Below, one piece after another: positions 51,287 to 60,561 of a stretch of 64,000 bases of DNA; position 1 is the first letter of the stretch, and each line of letters opens with the position of its first letter. The notes below the pieces were generated by a model. The model was not told where the DNA came from. It did not search any database and worked only from the letters and a program-made list of their open reading frames with translations. The position numbers were made by a program, and so were the translations under genes. This DNA comes from Tranquillimonas alkanivorans (GTDB lineage Bacteria > Pseudomonadota > Alphaproteobacteria > Rhodobacterales > Rhodobacteraceae), in assembly GCF_900115595.1 (NCBI RefSeq), contig NZ_FOXA01000006.1:124001-188000 (forward strand). Reading direction: 5' to 3'.

Positions 51287-52432
51287 ATGAAACTTTACGA
51301 GACCTTGGCGCGCCGTGGCTGGCCGCGCAGTTATACGGGCAAGATCCTTCTGGTCAGCTTCATCGGGGTGCACGTGCCGATGATCGGCGCCGTGACCTAT
51401 GTGCTGCTGGCCGACTCGCGGCCTTTCAGCGAGCAACTGGGCGTGCTGGGTGCGATGCTGCTGGCGACGCTGGTGGGCACTGCCGGGACCATGGCGGTGA
51501 TGCACGCGCTGCTGGCCCCGGTGCGCGCGGCCACGGACGCGGCCAAGGGATACCTGTCGGACCGCAAGACGCCGCGCCTGCCTACGCGCTATGACGACGG
51601 GGCAGGGGTGCTGATGGCCAGCATCCAGGAATGCATCACGCGGCTGGACGGCGCGCTGACCACCGCCGAGCTTCAGCGCGAGCAGATCGCGCAGGACCAC
51701 GCGGCAAAGTTCCGGATGCTGTCGGGCATGCGCCACGACTTCCGCACGCCGCTGACGCACATCCTGGGCTTCGCCGAGCTGATGAAGGCCGACGCCATCG
51801 GCCCGACGGGCGGCGAGGCGCACCGCAAGTTCGCCGCCACCATCGGCAAGTCGGGCCGCGAGTTGCTGCAGACGCTGCAATCAGTGCTGGACCTGTCGGA
51901 CGCCGCCGCGAAGATGCAGGCCGAGGAGGACCGCGAGACGCTGGACCTGGTGGACCTTGCGACCAACGCCGTGTCGCTGGAGCACCTGTTCGCCGAGCGG
52001 CGGGGCGTGGCGGTGACGCTCGACGCGCCCGAGACGCTGGAGACGCGGGCGGTGCGCGACGTGGCCAAGAACCTCGTCGGGGCATTGCTTCAGGCGGGCA
52101 TCGCCGGGACCCCGGACGGCGGTCGTGTGACGCTCGAGGTGTCGCAGCGGGGCGGCGCGGCCGTGGCGGTGGAAAGCCACGGCGGCAAGCTGTTCCTCGA
52201 GGACGTGCCGCCCGAGCTTGCGCACCTGGCCGGACCGCTGGAAAGCGGGACGGGATCACAGGCGGCGACGGCAGAGACCTCGACCCCGATGACACTGCGC
52301 ATCTCGCTGATCGAGACGCTGTGCCGGGCGGTCGGCGCGCGCTACGCCATCGCGCAGACGGGCGACGGCTGGCGCATGTCGGTCGCGCTGGACGAGCCGG
52401 TCGTGGCGCCCGTGCCGGTCGCGGCCGAGTAA
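51287..52432 (+). CDS. Histidine-kinase-like protein with degenerate ATP-binding domain
   Basis: The 381-residue protein has two membrane helices (about 18-42 and 50-74) with a HAMP-like linker, then a HisKA domain with H150 (GMRHDFRTPLTHILGF). The following domain should be HATPase, but the N-box is weak (DVAKNLVGALLQAGI) and the DxGxG G1 and GxG G2 motifs are missing. So it can probably be phosphorylated or serve as a phosphatase or scaffold rather than act as a kinase. It follows sodC, 182 bp away, with its own leader. The degenerate state is a direct reading of the sequence. Confidence 0.8.
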   Translation: MKLYETLARRGWPRSYTGKILLVSFIGVHVPMIGAVTYVLLADSRPFSEQLGVLGAMLLATLVGTAGTMAVMHALLAPVRAATDAAKGYLSDRKTPRLPTRYDDGAGVLMASIQECITRLDGALTTAELQREQIAQDHAAKFRMLSGMRHDFRTPLTHILGFAELMKADAIGPTGGEAHRKFAATIGKSGRELLQTLQSVLDLSDAAAKMQAEEDRETLDLVDLATNAVSLEHLFAERRGVAVTLDAPETLETRAVRDVAKNLVGALLQAGIAGTPDGGRVTLEVSQRGGAAVAVESHGGKLFLEDVPPELAHLAGPLESGTGSQAATAETSTPMTLRISLIETLCRAVGARYAIAQTGDGWRMSVALDEPVVAPVPVAAE

Positions 52433-52545
52433 ACAACCGGGTTTGCAGGGCAGGGAGGGGTCGTGCGGGCGGTCCCGCTCGACTCCGTTCCGCCGATGCT
52501 TCATCGTTCGTGTGACCTTACCTAGCGACACACACGGACGGACCC

Positions 52546-53877
52546 ATGACCCGCCTTCTTCACCGCGCCCTCAAGACGCCGCCGATGGCGGTCAGTGCCG
52601 AGGGGATCACCTTCACCGACGCGGGGGGGAAGACGTACATCGACGCCTGTGGCGGGGCCGCGGTGTCGTGCCTGGGCCACGGGCACCCGGACGTGCTTGC
52701 GGCGATCCACCGGCAGGCGGACCAGGTCGCCTATGCCCATACGGGGTTCTTCACGACCGAGGCGGCCGAGGGGTTGGGCGAGCGGCTGGTGGCCGATGCA
52801 CCCGAGGGGATCAGCCATGCCTACCTCGTCTCGGGCGGCTCCGAGGCGGTGGAGGCGGCGCTGAAGATGGCGCGGCAGTACTTCGCGGAAAAGGGCGAGA
52901 CGCAGCGCCGGCACGTCATCGCCCGGCGGCAGAGCTATCACGGCAATACGCTGGGCGCGCTTGCCGTCGGCGGCAACGAGTGGCGTCGCGCTCAGTTCCG
53001 GCCGCTGTTGATGGAGGCGCACCACATCGCGCCCTGCTACGCCTATCGCGAGCAGCGCCAGACCGAGAGCGATGCGGAGTACGCCGTGCGCGCGGCCGGC
53101 GAGCTTGAGGCGAAGATCGAGGAGCTGGGCGCCGAGAACGTCATCGCCTTCGTGGCCGAGCCGGTGGTGGGCGCCACGGCGGGGGCGGTGCCGCCGGTGG
53201 CGGATTATTTCAAGCGCATCCGCGAGATCTGCGACCGCAACGGCATCCTGCTGATCCTCGACGAGGTGATGTGCGGGATGGGCCGGACCGGCACGCTGCA
53301 CGCGTGCGAACAGGAGGGCATCGCGCCCGACCTGATGACCATCGCGAAGGGGCTGGGCGGGGGCTACCAGCCCATCGGGGCGGTGCTGCTGAACGAGAAG
53401 ATCCACGACGCCTTCGCGCAGGGCTCGGGCTTCTTCCAGCACGGGCACACCTATATGGGCCATCCCATGGCGGCGGCGGCGGCGCTGGCGGTGCAGGAGG
53501 TGATCGCCCGCGACGACCTGCTGGCGAACGTGCGCGCGATGGGCGCTTACCTGCGCGAGCGGCTGGAGGACGCCTTCGGCCAGCATGCGAATGTCGGCGA
53601 CGTGCGGGGCAGGGGGCTGTTCCAGGCGATCGAGCTGGTGGCCGACCGCGAGACCAAGGCGCCATTCGACCCGGCGGCGAAGCTGAACAAGCACATCAAG
53701 GCACAGGCGATGGAGCGGGGGCTGATGGTGTACCCGATGGGGGGAACCATCGACGGGGTGCACGGCGACCACGTTCTGCTGGCCCCGCCGTTCGTCGTGG
53801 GGCGCGAGGACGTGGACACCATCGTGGCTCGGCTGTCTGACGCGGTGGATGCGGCGCTGGCCGAGGTGGCGGCGTGA
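52546..53877 (+). CDS. Class III pyridoxal-phosphate aminotransferase
   Basis: The 443-residue protein has the class III blocks: YIDACGGAAVSCLGHGHPD, VSGGSEAVEAALKMAR, RRQSYHGNTLGALAVGGN, LILDEVMCGMGRTGT and the PLP lysine in TIAKGLGGGYQPIGAVL. The family uses omega-amino acids, diamines or beta-amino acids. It overlaps the following CMD-family gene by four bases. The two precede a TAXI-type TRAP system, and the transported solute may be its substrate; that is only suggested by position. Confidence 0.88.
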   Translation: MTRLLHRALKTPPMAVSAEGITFTDAGGKTYIDACGGAAVSCLGHGHPDVLAAIHRQADQVAYAHTGFFTTEAAEGLGERLVADAPEGISHAYLVSGGSEAVEAALKMARQYFAEKGETQRRHVIARRQSYHGNTLGALAVGGNEWRRAQFRPLLMEAHHIAPCYAYREQRQTESDAEYAVRAAGELEAKIEELGAENVIAFVAEPVVGATAGAVPPVADYFKRIREICDRNGILLILDEVMCGMGRTGTLHACEQEGIAPDLMTIAKGLGGGYQPIGAVLLNEKIHDAFAQGSGFFQHGHTYMGHPMAAAAALAVQEVIARDDLLANVRAMGAYLRERLEDAFGQHANVGDVRGRGLFQAIELVADRETKAPFDPAAKLNKHIKAQAMERGLMVYPMGGTIDGVHGDHVLLAPPFVVGREDVDTIVARLSDAVDAALAEVAA

Positions 53878-54440
53878 GCGACTTCCGGCCCCTGACCGAC
53901 GCCGAATGGCCGGACGAGATCGGCGACCTGCTGCCGGGCTTCGCCGGCCGGCTGGACGTCTACCGGGTTATGGCGCGGGACCCGCGGCTTTTGCGGGCGT
54001 GGCAGGATTTGCGGCAGCACGTGGTGATCGACAGTTCGCTGGGCGCGGAGTTCAGCGAGATCGTCATCCTGAGAACCGGGCATCGGCTGGGGTCGCCTTA
54101 TGAGTGGGGACAGCATGTCAGCCGGTCGCGGAAGCTGGGGATGAGCGAGGGGCGCATCACCTCCATCGCCGGTTCGATAGAACGTATGTCGGAGCCCGAC
54201 GCGACGCTGGCGCGCGCCGTGGACGAGTTGCTGGACGAGGCACGGCTGTCCGACAAGACGCGACGGGCGATTCTCGGGCTGGTGGGAACGGAGGGGATGT
54301 TCGACCTGATGGCGACGGTGGGGTTCTACTCGACCCTCGCGTTTATCGCCAACAGCACGGATCTTGCGTTGGACGCTCGAATACGCGCCGAACTCGAGGA
54401 GACGCCGTCCTCCGGACGCACAACTTCGCGATCAGCTTGA
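53874..54440 (+). CDS. Carboxymuconolactone decarboxylase family protein
   Basis: From the GTG at 53874 (GTGA overlap with the gene before) the protein has 188 residues. It is helical with LRQHVVIDSSLGAEFSEIVI and YEWGQHVSRSRKLGMSEGRI, where the Glu and His stand at the active-site positions of CMD/AhpD-fold proteins, though the CxxC pair of AhpD is absent. No more specific role can be given. A short region with a perfect palindrome follows before the TAXI gene. Confidence 0.78.
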   Translation: MSDFRPLTDAEWPDEIGDLLPGFAGRLDVYRVMARDPRLLRAWQDLRQHVVIDSSLGAEFSEIVILRTGHRLGSPYEWGQHVSRSRKLGMSEGRITSIAGSIERMSEPDATLARAVDELLDEARLSDKTRRAILGLVGTEGMFDLMATVGFYSTLAFIANSTDLALDARIRAELEETPSSGRTTSRSA

Positions 54441-54457
54441 CCTTCCCAGGGGGAGGC

Positions 54458-54473
54458 ATCACGCTGGCGTGAT
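54458..54473. promoter_or_regulatory. 16-bp palindrome upstream of the TAXI system
   Basis: ATCACGC-TG-GCGTGAT is a perfect palindrome in the 65-bp gap before the TAXI binding-protein gene. It could be an operator or a weak terminator; without a T-run the operator is preferred. No cognate regulator is adjacent. Confidence 0.45.
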
Positions 54474-54505
54474 CAAGGAAAAGGCAAAATGAAGGGAGAA
54501 TGCTC

Positions 54506-55471
54506 ATGAAAAAGTACATCGTCGGAGCCGCGGCTGCGCTGACGCTCGCCGGCGCCGCACAGGCGCAGGACGACCAGCAGTTCATCGCCATCGGCACCGG
54601 GGGCGTCACGGGCGTCTACTACCCGACCGGCGGCGCGATCTGCCGTCTTGTGAACCGCGGCCGCGCCGACCACGGCATCCGCTGCGGCGTCGAGTCGACC
54701 GGCGGCTCGGTCTACAACATCAACGCCATCCGCTCGGGCGAGCTGGATTTCGGTGTCGCCCAGTCCGACTGGCAGTACCACGCCTACCAGGGCACTTCGC
54801 AGTTCGAGGAGCAGGGGGCGTTCGAGGATCTGCGCGCCGTCTTCTCGGTTCACCCGGAACCCTTCACCGTGGTGGCCCGCGCCGATGCCGGCATCGAGAG
54901 CTTCGAGGACCTTCAGGGCAAGCGCGTCAACGTCGGCAACCCGGGCTCGGGCCAGCGCGGCACGATGGAAGTCGTGATGGACGCGATGGGCTGGACCATG
55001 GACGACTTCCAGCTCGCCTCGGAACTTCAGGCCGCCGAACAGAGCCAGGCGCTGTGCGACAACAACATCGACGCGATGGTCTATACCGTCGGCCACCCCT
55101 CGGGCTCGATTCAGGAAGCCACGACCGCCTGTGACGCCGTGCTCGTGGACGTCTGGAACGACGAGATCGAGCAACTCGTCGAGGAGAACCCGTATTACCG
55201 CAAGGCCACCATTCCGGGCGGCATGTATCGCGGCAACGACGACGACACGACGACCTTCGGCGTGGGCGCGACCTTCGTGACCTCGGCCGAGGTGCCGGAC
55301 GAAGTGGTCTATGAAACGGTCAAGGCCGTGTTCGAGAACTTCGACCAGTTCAAGGGACTGCACCCGGCCTTCGCCAACCTGACCAAGGAAGAGATGGTCA
55401 GCGACGGCCTGTCGGCTCCGCTGCACGCCGGTGCCGAGCAGTATTATCGCGAGGCCGGCCTGATCGAGTGA
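54506..55471 (+). CDS. TAXI-family TRAP transporter solute-binding protein
   Basis: From the ATG at 54506 the protein has 321 residues with a signal peptide ([20 protein letters not shown]). The mature part has the TAXI hallmarks [40 protein letters not shown] and [19 protein letters not shown]. It binds a solute in the periplasm and hands it to the membrane part. The start at 54506 is preferred to 54500 because GGGAG is at a better distance. A hairpin follows before the permease gene. Confidence 0.9.
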   Translation: MKKYIVGAAAALTLAGAAQAQDDQQFIAIGTGGVTGVYYPTGGAICRLVNRGRADHGIRCGVESTGGSVYNINAIRSGELDFGVAQSDWQYHAYQGTSQFEEQGAFEDLRAVFSVHPEPFTVVARADAGIESFEDLQGKRVNVGNPGSGQRGTMEVVMDAMGWTMDDFQLASELQAAEQSQALCDNNIDAMVYTVGHPSGSIQEATTACDAVLVDVWNDEIEQLVEENPYYRKATIPGGMYRGNDDDTTTFGVGATFVTSAEVPDEVVYETVKAVFENFDQFKGLHPAFANLTKEEMVSDGLSAPLHAGAEQYYREAGLIE

Positions 55472-55492
55472 TCGGCCCGCGCACGTGACACC

Positions 55493-55521
55493 GGCCGGGG
55501 CGCGAATGGCTTGCCCCGGCC
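55493..55521 (+). terminator. Intercistronic hairpin after the TAXI binding-protein gene
   Basis: GGCCGGGGC and GCCCCGGCC pair perfectly (9 bp) around an 11-base loop, between the binding-protein and permease genes. No T-run. It probably protects the upstream message or reduces read-through, so that the binding protein is made in excess. Confidence 0.55.
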
Positions 55522-55574
55522 ACCCCCGCCGCGACGGCGGATCGTTCAGAACAATACAACAGGGAACGCGTCCG

Positions 55575-58214
55575 ATGGTCGAAGAAGCCGAGGGTCGGGA
55601 AGGTCGGCACTATTCCGACGAGGAGCTTCAGGATCTCGTCAGCAGCACTGATTCCGGTGCGCGCGAGCCGACGAACCGCGCGGTCGCCTGGCTGATCGCG
55701 GGCACGGCTCTGGCCTGGTCGCTGTTCCAGTTGTGGATCGCGCAGCCGCAGCTGTGGTTCGGCGCCCTTCTGCCGGTGCTGAACTCGTCGCAGACGCGGC
55801 CCATCCACCTGATGTTCGCCATCTTCCTGGCGTACCTGGCCTATCCCGCGTTCAAGCGCAGCCCGCGCCATCACGTGCCCATCGCGGACTGGGCGCTGGC
55901 GATCGTGGCGGCGTTCTGCTGCTTCTATGTCTTCTGGTTCTCGGACACGCTGGCGATGACGGCGCGCTCGGGTCTGCCCACCGACACGCAGGTGGTGATC
56001 GGATCGGTCGGCCTGATCGTCCTGCTCGAGGCGTCGCGCCGGGCGCTGGGGCCCGCGCTGACCATAGTGGGTTCGCTCTTCCTGCTTTACGCGTGGTTCG
56101 GGCAGGGCTGGCTGATCCCCAACCTGATCGAGCACGAGGGGCTGTCGTTCACCTCGCTGATCAACGCGCAGTGGCTGGACACGGCCGGGGTCTTCGGCAT
56201 CCCGCTGGGGGTGTCGACCGCCTTCGTGTTCCTGTTCGTGCTTTTCGGCTCGCTGCTCGACAAGGCAGGGGCGGGCAACTACTTCATCCAGCTTGCGTTC
56301 GCGGGGCTTGGCCACCTGCGGGGCGGGCCGGCCAAGGCGGCGGTCGTGGGCTCGGCCATGACCGGCCTCATCTCGGGCTCGTCCATCGCCAACGTGGTGA
56401 CCACCGGCACCTTCACCATTCCGCTTATGAAGCGCGTGGGCTTCACCAATGAGCAGGCGGGCTCGGTCGAGGTCGCGTCCTCGGTGAACGGGCAGATCAT
56501 GCCGCCGGTCATGGGCGCGGCGGCGTTCCTGATGGTCGAGTTCATCGGGATCTCGTACGTGCAGGTGATCAAGCACGCCTTCATCCCGGCTGTGATCTCG
56601 TACATCGCGCTGGTGTATATCGTGCACCTCGAGGCGCTGAAGAAGAACATGCCGGCGCTTGGCGAGTCGAAGAGCTTCCTGGGCATGATCCTGAAGTTCT
56701 TCATCGGCTTCGCGGTGTTCGGCGCGCTGTTCACCGGGCTGATCTTTTTCGTGGGCCTGCTGGAGGGTGCGCTGCCCGCGCTGGCCGCGCCGATCCTGAT
56801 GGTCGCGCTCGGGGCGCTGTACCTGCTCCTGGTGGCGGTCGCGGCGCGGCGGCCGGACCTGCACATGGACGATCCCAACGACCCCGAGATCAAACTGCCG
56901 ACCGTGGGCGAGGTCTATGCCACCGGCCTGCATTACATCCTGCCGATCTTCGTGCTGATCTGGTTCCTGATGGTCGAACAGCAGAGCCCGGCAAAATCGG
57001 CGTTCTATGCCGTGTCGTTCATGCTGTTCATCATCATCACGCAACGCCCGCTGAAGGCGCTTTTCCGCGGGCAGGCGAGCGAGACCGGGTCCGAGTTCGT
57101 CGGTGGCCTTTACGACCTGCGTGACGGTCTGATCGCGGGGGCGCGCAACATGATCGGCATCGGCGTCGCCACGGCCGCCGCCGGCATCATCGTGGCGACC
57201 GTCACCAAGACGCCCATCGGCACGGAACTCGCGGGCCTCGTCGAGCAGCTTTCGGGCGGCATCCTGATCCTGATGCTGATCTTCGTCGGGCTGTTCTCGC
57301 TCATCCTTGGGATGGGGCTGCCGACCACGGCGAACTACATCGTGGTGTCGTCGCTCATGGCCTCGGTTGTGGTCAGCCTGGGCGCACAGGAAGGGCTGAT
57401 CGTGCCGCTGATCGCGGCGCACCTGTTCGTGTTCTATTTCGGGATCATGGCGGACGTGACGCCGCCCGTGGGCCTGGCGAGCTTCGCCGCCGCGGCCGTG
57501 TCGGGAGGGGATCCGATCCGCACGGGCTTCACGGCGTTCTTTTACAGCCTACGCACCGTCGCGCTGCCGTTCCTATTCGTCTACAACCCCGCGCTGATCC
57601 TTTACGGCGTGGACCTGACGACGGTCTGGGGCGTGTTGCAGGCGGTGTTCATCTTCGTGGTCGCAACCTTCGCCATGCTGCTTTTCGCGGCGGCAACGCA
57701 GGGCTACTTCCTGGCGCGCTCGCGCATCTGGGAGTCGGCGGCGCTGCTGCTGGTGGCGTTCACGCTGTTCGTGCCGGGCTTCTGGCTGAACCAGATCCAG
57801 AGCCCGTTCATCAGCGTGCCCCCCGCCCAGTTCGAAGAGGCGGTGGCCGAGGCCGAGCCGGGCGAGCGGCTGCGCCTGCTAATCCGGGGCCCCGACTTCA
57901 ACACCGGCGACATGACCGAGACGACGCTGGTCATGGAGATCGAAGAGGGCACCGCGCAGGAGCGGATCGACGCTTCGGGCCTGTTGCTCTGGACGGACGA
58001 GGACACGGTGCGCATGGACGAGCCGATGTTCGGCACCACCACGGCCGAGAAGCTGGCGAACTTCGACTTCTATGCCGAAGATCCGGTCGAGTTGGCGCAG
58101 GTGCTCTCGCCGCGCGACCGGCTGCCGAAACAGGTCTTCTATATTCCGGCGCTACTGCTTTTGGGGCTGGTGATCCTGCTTCAACGGCGGCGTCAGACGG
58201 TGCCGGCCTTCTGA
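55575..58214 (+). CDS. TRAP transporter fused permease (TAXI type)
   Basis: The 879-residue protein joins the small DctQ-like and large DctM-like permeases in one chain, as TAXI systems do. It has about 16-18 membrane helices, with blocks such as GHLRGGPAKAAVVGSAMTGL, SGSSIANVVTTGTFTIPLM, MGLPTTANYIVVSSL and VTPPVGLASFAAAAV. The C-terminal 170 residues include a soluble segment (EEAVAEAEPGERLRLLIRGP) and a last membrane helix. It should use an ion gradient to import the solute. AGGGAA precedes the ATG at 55575. Confidence 0.92.
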   Translation: MVEEAEGREGRHYSDEELQDLVSSTDSGAREPTNRAVAWLIAGTALAWSLFQLWIAQPQLWFGALLPVLNSSQTRPIHLMFAIFLAYLAYPAFKRSPRHHVPIADWALAIVAAFCCFYVFWFSDTLAMTARSGLPTDTQVVIGSVGLIVLLEASRRALGPALTIVGSLFLLYAWFGQGWLIPNLIEHEGLSFTSLINAQWLDTAGVFGIPLGVSTAFVFLFVLFGSLLDKAGAGNYFIQLAFAGLGHLRGGPAKAAVVGSAMTGLISGSSIANVVTTGTFTIPLMKRVGFTNEQAGSVEVASSVNGQIMPPVMGAAAFLMVEFIGISYVQVIKHAFIPAVISYIALVYIVHLEALKKNMPALGESKSFLGMILKFFIGFAVFGALFTGLIFFVGLLEGALPALAAPILMVALGALYLLLVAVAARRPDLHMDDPNDPEIKLPTVGEVYATGLHYILPIFVLIWFLMVEQQSPAKSAFYAVSFMLFIIITQRPLKALFRGQASETGSEFVGGLYDLRDGLIAGARNMIGIGVATAAAGIIVATVTKTPIGTELAGLVEQLSGGILILMLIFVGLFSLILGMGLPTTANYIVVSSLMASVVVSLGAQEGLIVPLIAAHLFVFYFGIMADVTPPVGLASFAAAAVSGGDPIRTGFTAFFYSLRTVALPFLFVYNPALILYGVDLTTVWGVLQAVFIFVVATFAMLLFAAATQGYFLARSRIWESAALLLVAFTLFVPGFWLNQIQSPFISVPPAQFEEAVAEAEPGERLRLLIRGPDFNTGDMTETTLVMEIEEGTAQERIDASGLLLWTDEDTVRMDEPMFGTTTAEKLANFDFYAEDPVELAQVLSPRDRLPKQVFYIPALLLLGLVILLQRRRQTVPAF

Positions 58215-58226
58215 GGGGAACGCGCT

Positions 58227-58670
58227 ATGTTCGATACCATCCTCCTGCCCATCGACCTGTCGAAAGAAGCGAGCTGGTCCAAGGCGCTGCCAGCGGCGCT
58301 GCGGATGATGGAGCCCGGCAAGGGCGTGCTGCACGTGGCGACGGTGGTGCCCGATTACGGCATGTCCATCGTCGGCGGGTACTTCGACAGCAAGCACGAA
58401 GAGCGGCTGCTTCACGAGGTCGGGCAGACGCTGGGTGAATGGCTGGAGACACATGTGGGCGAGAAGGTCGAGGCACACCCTCACGTCCTGCACGGCCGGG
58501 TCTATGACGAGATCATCTCGGCCGCGAACCGACTGGGAGTGGACGCCATCGTCATGGCCTCGCACGATCCGGCGTTGAGCGATTACCTGATTGGCCCGAA
58601 CGCCGCGCGGGTGGTGCGCCATGCGCGGCAATCGGTCTTCGTGGTGCGGGACGGGCACGGGCCGGCTTAG
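58227..58670 (+). CDS. Universal stress protein (UspA family)
   Basis: The 147-residue protein has the UspA fold: FDTILLPIDLS at the start, DAIVMASHDPALSDYLIGPN and AARVVRHARQSVFVVRDGH, where the G-x2-G-x9-G(S/T) ATP-binding pattern is imperfect. It starts 12 bp after the permease stop. A UspA protein, TeaD, is encoded with the ectoine TRAP transporter TeaABC in Halomonas and limits its activity; a similar role here is plausible by gene order only. Confidence 0.87.
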   Translation: MFDTILLPIDLSKEASWSKALPAALRMMEPGKGVLHVATVVPDYGMSIVGGYFDSKHEERLLHEVGQTLGEWLETHVGEKVEAHPHVLHGRVYDEIISAANRLGVDAIVMASHDPALSDYLIGPNAARVVRHARQSVFVVRDGHGPA

Positions 58671-58832
58671 CGTCAGACCGGATGTATACCGACGGCGGGT
58701 GGGGTTCTTCCTGATCGCGCTGTTCCGCCTGATCGCGTCGCTCTATTGCGTTTCCACGCCGCTCCGCTAGTTTTCCGCTGTATACAATTCTGCCCGCGAC
58801 GCCGGGCGGGGCACTGACGGAGTGGACTCCCA

Positions 58833-59681
58833 ATGACCGACTGGACGCTTACCCTGAGCTGCGACAACCGGCCCGGCATCGTGGCCGCCGTGGCGAGCCG
58901 CCTGGCCGATGCGGGCGGCGACATCACCGAGGCCGCGCAGTTCGACGACCCCGAGACCGGGCGCTTTTTCATGCGCGTGGCCTTCCGGCTGGACGGCGAC
59001 ATCGGCGCGTTCCGGGCCCCGTTCGAGGATGTCGCCGGGCGCTTCGGCTTCGACTGGTCACTGCGCGAGAATGGGCGTCCGCGCAAGGTGCTGATCCTGG
59101 TGTCGAAGTTCGATCACTGCATGGGCGACCTGCTTTACCGCATGCGCATCGGCGAGTTGAACATGGAGTGCGTCGGCATCGTGTCGAACCACCCCAGCGA
59201 CGCGTTGAACCTCACGCTGCACGAGAACTTGCCGTACCACCACTTCCCGATCACCAAGGACACGAAGGCCGAGCAGGAGGCGCGGATCAAGCAGGTTATC
59301 GAGGAGACGGGCGCCGAGCTGGTCGTGCTTGCGCGCTACATGCAGATCCTGTCGGACGATTTCTCGCGCTACCTGTCGGGGCGCTGCATCAACATCCACC
59401 ATTCGTTCCTGCCGGGGTTCAAGGGCGCGAAGCCCTATCACCAGGCGCACGAGCGCGGCGTGAAGATGATCGGGGCGACGGCGCACTTCGTGACGGGCGA
59501 TCTGGACGAGGGCCCGATCATCGCGCAGGACGTCGAACACGTTAGCCACCGCGACGCGCCCGAGGACCTGGTGCAGAAGGGTCGCGATATCGAACGTCGG
59601 GTGCTGGCCCGCGCGGTGCGGAATTACCTCGAGGACCGGGTACTGCTGAACGGCGCGAAAACCGTCGTTTTCGAGCGTTAG
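58833..59681 (+). CDS. purU: Formyltetrahydrofolate deformylase
   Basis: The 282-residue protein has an N-terminal ACT domain (WTLTLSCDNRPGIVAAVASRL) and a formyltransferase-type hydrolase domain with GIVSNHPSD, NIHHSFLPGFKGAKPYHQA (Asn/His catalytic) and HFVTGDLDEGPIIAQD (catalytic Asp). It releases formate from 10-formyl-THF, controlling one-carbon and purine metabolism. The 162 bp before it include TGTATACA at 58779-58786 and TGTATACC at 58683-58690. It is convergent with the FAH gene; a perfect hairpin lies between. Confidence 0.95.
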   Translation: MTDWTLTLSCDNRPGIVAAVASRLADAGGDITEAAQFDDPETGRFFMRVAFRLDGDIGAFRAPFEDVAGRFGFDWSLRENGRPRKVLILVSKFDHCMGDLLYRMRIGELNMECVGIVSNHPSDALNLTLHENLPYHHFPITKDTKAEQEARIKQVIEETGAELVVLARYMQILSDDFSRYLSGRCINIHHSFLPGFKGAKPYHQAHERGVKMIGATAHFVTGDLDEGPIIAQDVEHVSHRDAPEDLVQKGRDIERRVLARAVRNYLEDRVLLNGAKTVVFER

Positions 59682-59682
59682 A

Positions 59683-59707
59683 GGCGGGGCGCGTCCTGCG
59701 CCCCGCC
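59683..59707. terminator. Bidirectional terminator between purU and the FAH gene
   Basis: GGCGGGGCGC-GTCCT-GCGCCCCGCC has a perfect 10-bp stem two bases after the purU stop, between two convergent genes. No T-run in either direction, but position and strength fit a shared terminator. Confidence 0.7.
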
Positions 59708-59715
59708 CGCATCCG

Positions 59716-60561
59716 TCACGTCGCGGCGACGGCTTCCTGTTTCTGGACGCCCAGGCCCTCGACCTCGAGCTCCATCGTGTCGCCGGGCTTGAGGAAGCGC
59801 TGCGGCTTCATGCCGAGGCCCACGCCCGAGGGCGTACCGGTGGCGATGACGTCGCCGGGCATCAGCTTCATGAACTGCGACATGTACGAGACGATCTGCG
59901 CGACGCCGAAGATCATGTCCGACGTGTCGCTGTCCTGTACCGTCTCGCCATTGAGCTTCAGCCACAGGCGCAGCTTCTGCGGATCCGGCACCTCGTCGGC
60001 GGTGACGAGGTATGGGCCGACGGGGCCGAAGGTGGGGGCGGACTTGCCCTTGATCCACTGGCCGCCGCGCTCGGCCTGGAAGGCGCGCTCGGAGACGTCG
60101 TTGATCGTGCAGTAGCCGGCCACGTGATCGAGCGCGTCGGCCTCCGAGACATACAGCGTCTCGCGCCCGATGACGACGCCGAGCTCGACCTCCCAGTCGG
60201 TCTTCTCGGACGCGCGCGGGATCTCGACGGGGTCGAAGGGGCCGGAGAGCGACGACGTGGCCTTCGAGAACAGGATCGGCTCGGCCGGCGGCGTCGCGCC
60301 GGTTTCGGCGGCGTGCTTGGCGTAGTTCAGGCCGATGCAGAAGAAGTTGCCGACCGAGGCCAGGCACGACCCGATGCGCCCCGGCTCGTCGACCAGCGGC
60401 AGGCTGTCGGGGTCGACGTCGCGCAGGCGGGCGAGCGCATCGACCGAAATCGCGGCGCCCGCGAAGTCGTCGGTCTTGCCGCTCAGGTCGCGCACGCGTC
60501 CCTCGGCGTCCAGAAGGCCGGGCTTTTCCTGTCCCTTCGGCCCGTAGCGTAGCAGTTTCAT
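59716..60561 (-). CDS. Fumarylacetoacetate hydrolase family protein (ureidoglycolate-lyase-like)
   Basis: The 281-residue protein begins MKLLRYGPKGQEKPGLLD and has the FAH core: FFCIGLNYAKHAAETG, PILFSKATSSLSGPFDPVEIP, VELGVVIGRET (metal-binding E-L-x-V-V-I) and DVIATGTPSGVGLGMKPQRFL. Family members include ureidoglycolate lyase, acylpyruvases and hydratases of sugar-derived keto acids. It overlaps the gntR gene by four bases, so it is part of the regulator's operon and probably of its pathway. Substrate unknown. Confidence 0.88.
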   Translation of the reverse strand: MKLLRYGPKGQEKPGLLDAEGRVRDLSGKTDDFAGAAISVDALARLRDVDPDSLPLVDEPGRIGSCLASVGNFFCIGLNYAKHAAETGATPPAEPILFSKATSSLSGPFDPVEIPRASEKTDWEVELGVVIGRETLYVSEADALDHVAGYCTINDVSERAFQAERGGQWIKGKSAPTFGPVGPYLVTADEVPDPQKLRLWLKLNGETVQDSDTSDMIFGVAQIVSYMSQFMKLMPGDVIATGTPSGVGLGMKPQRFLKPGDTMELEVEGLGVQKQEAVAAT

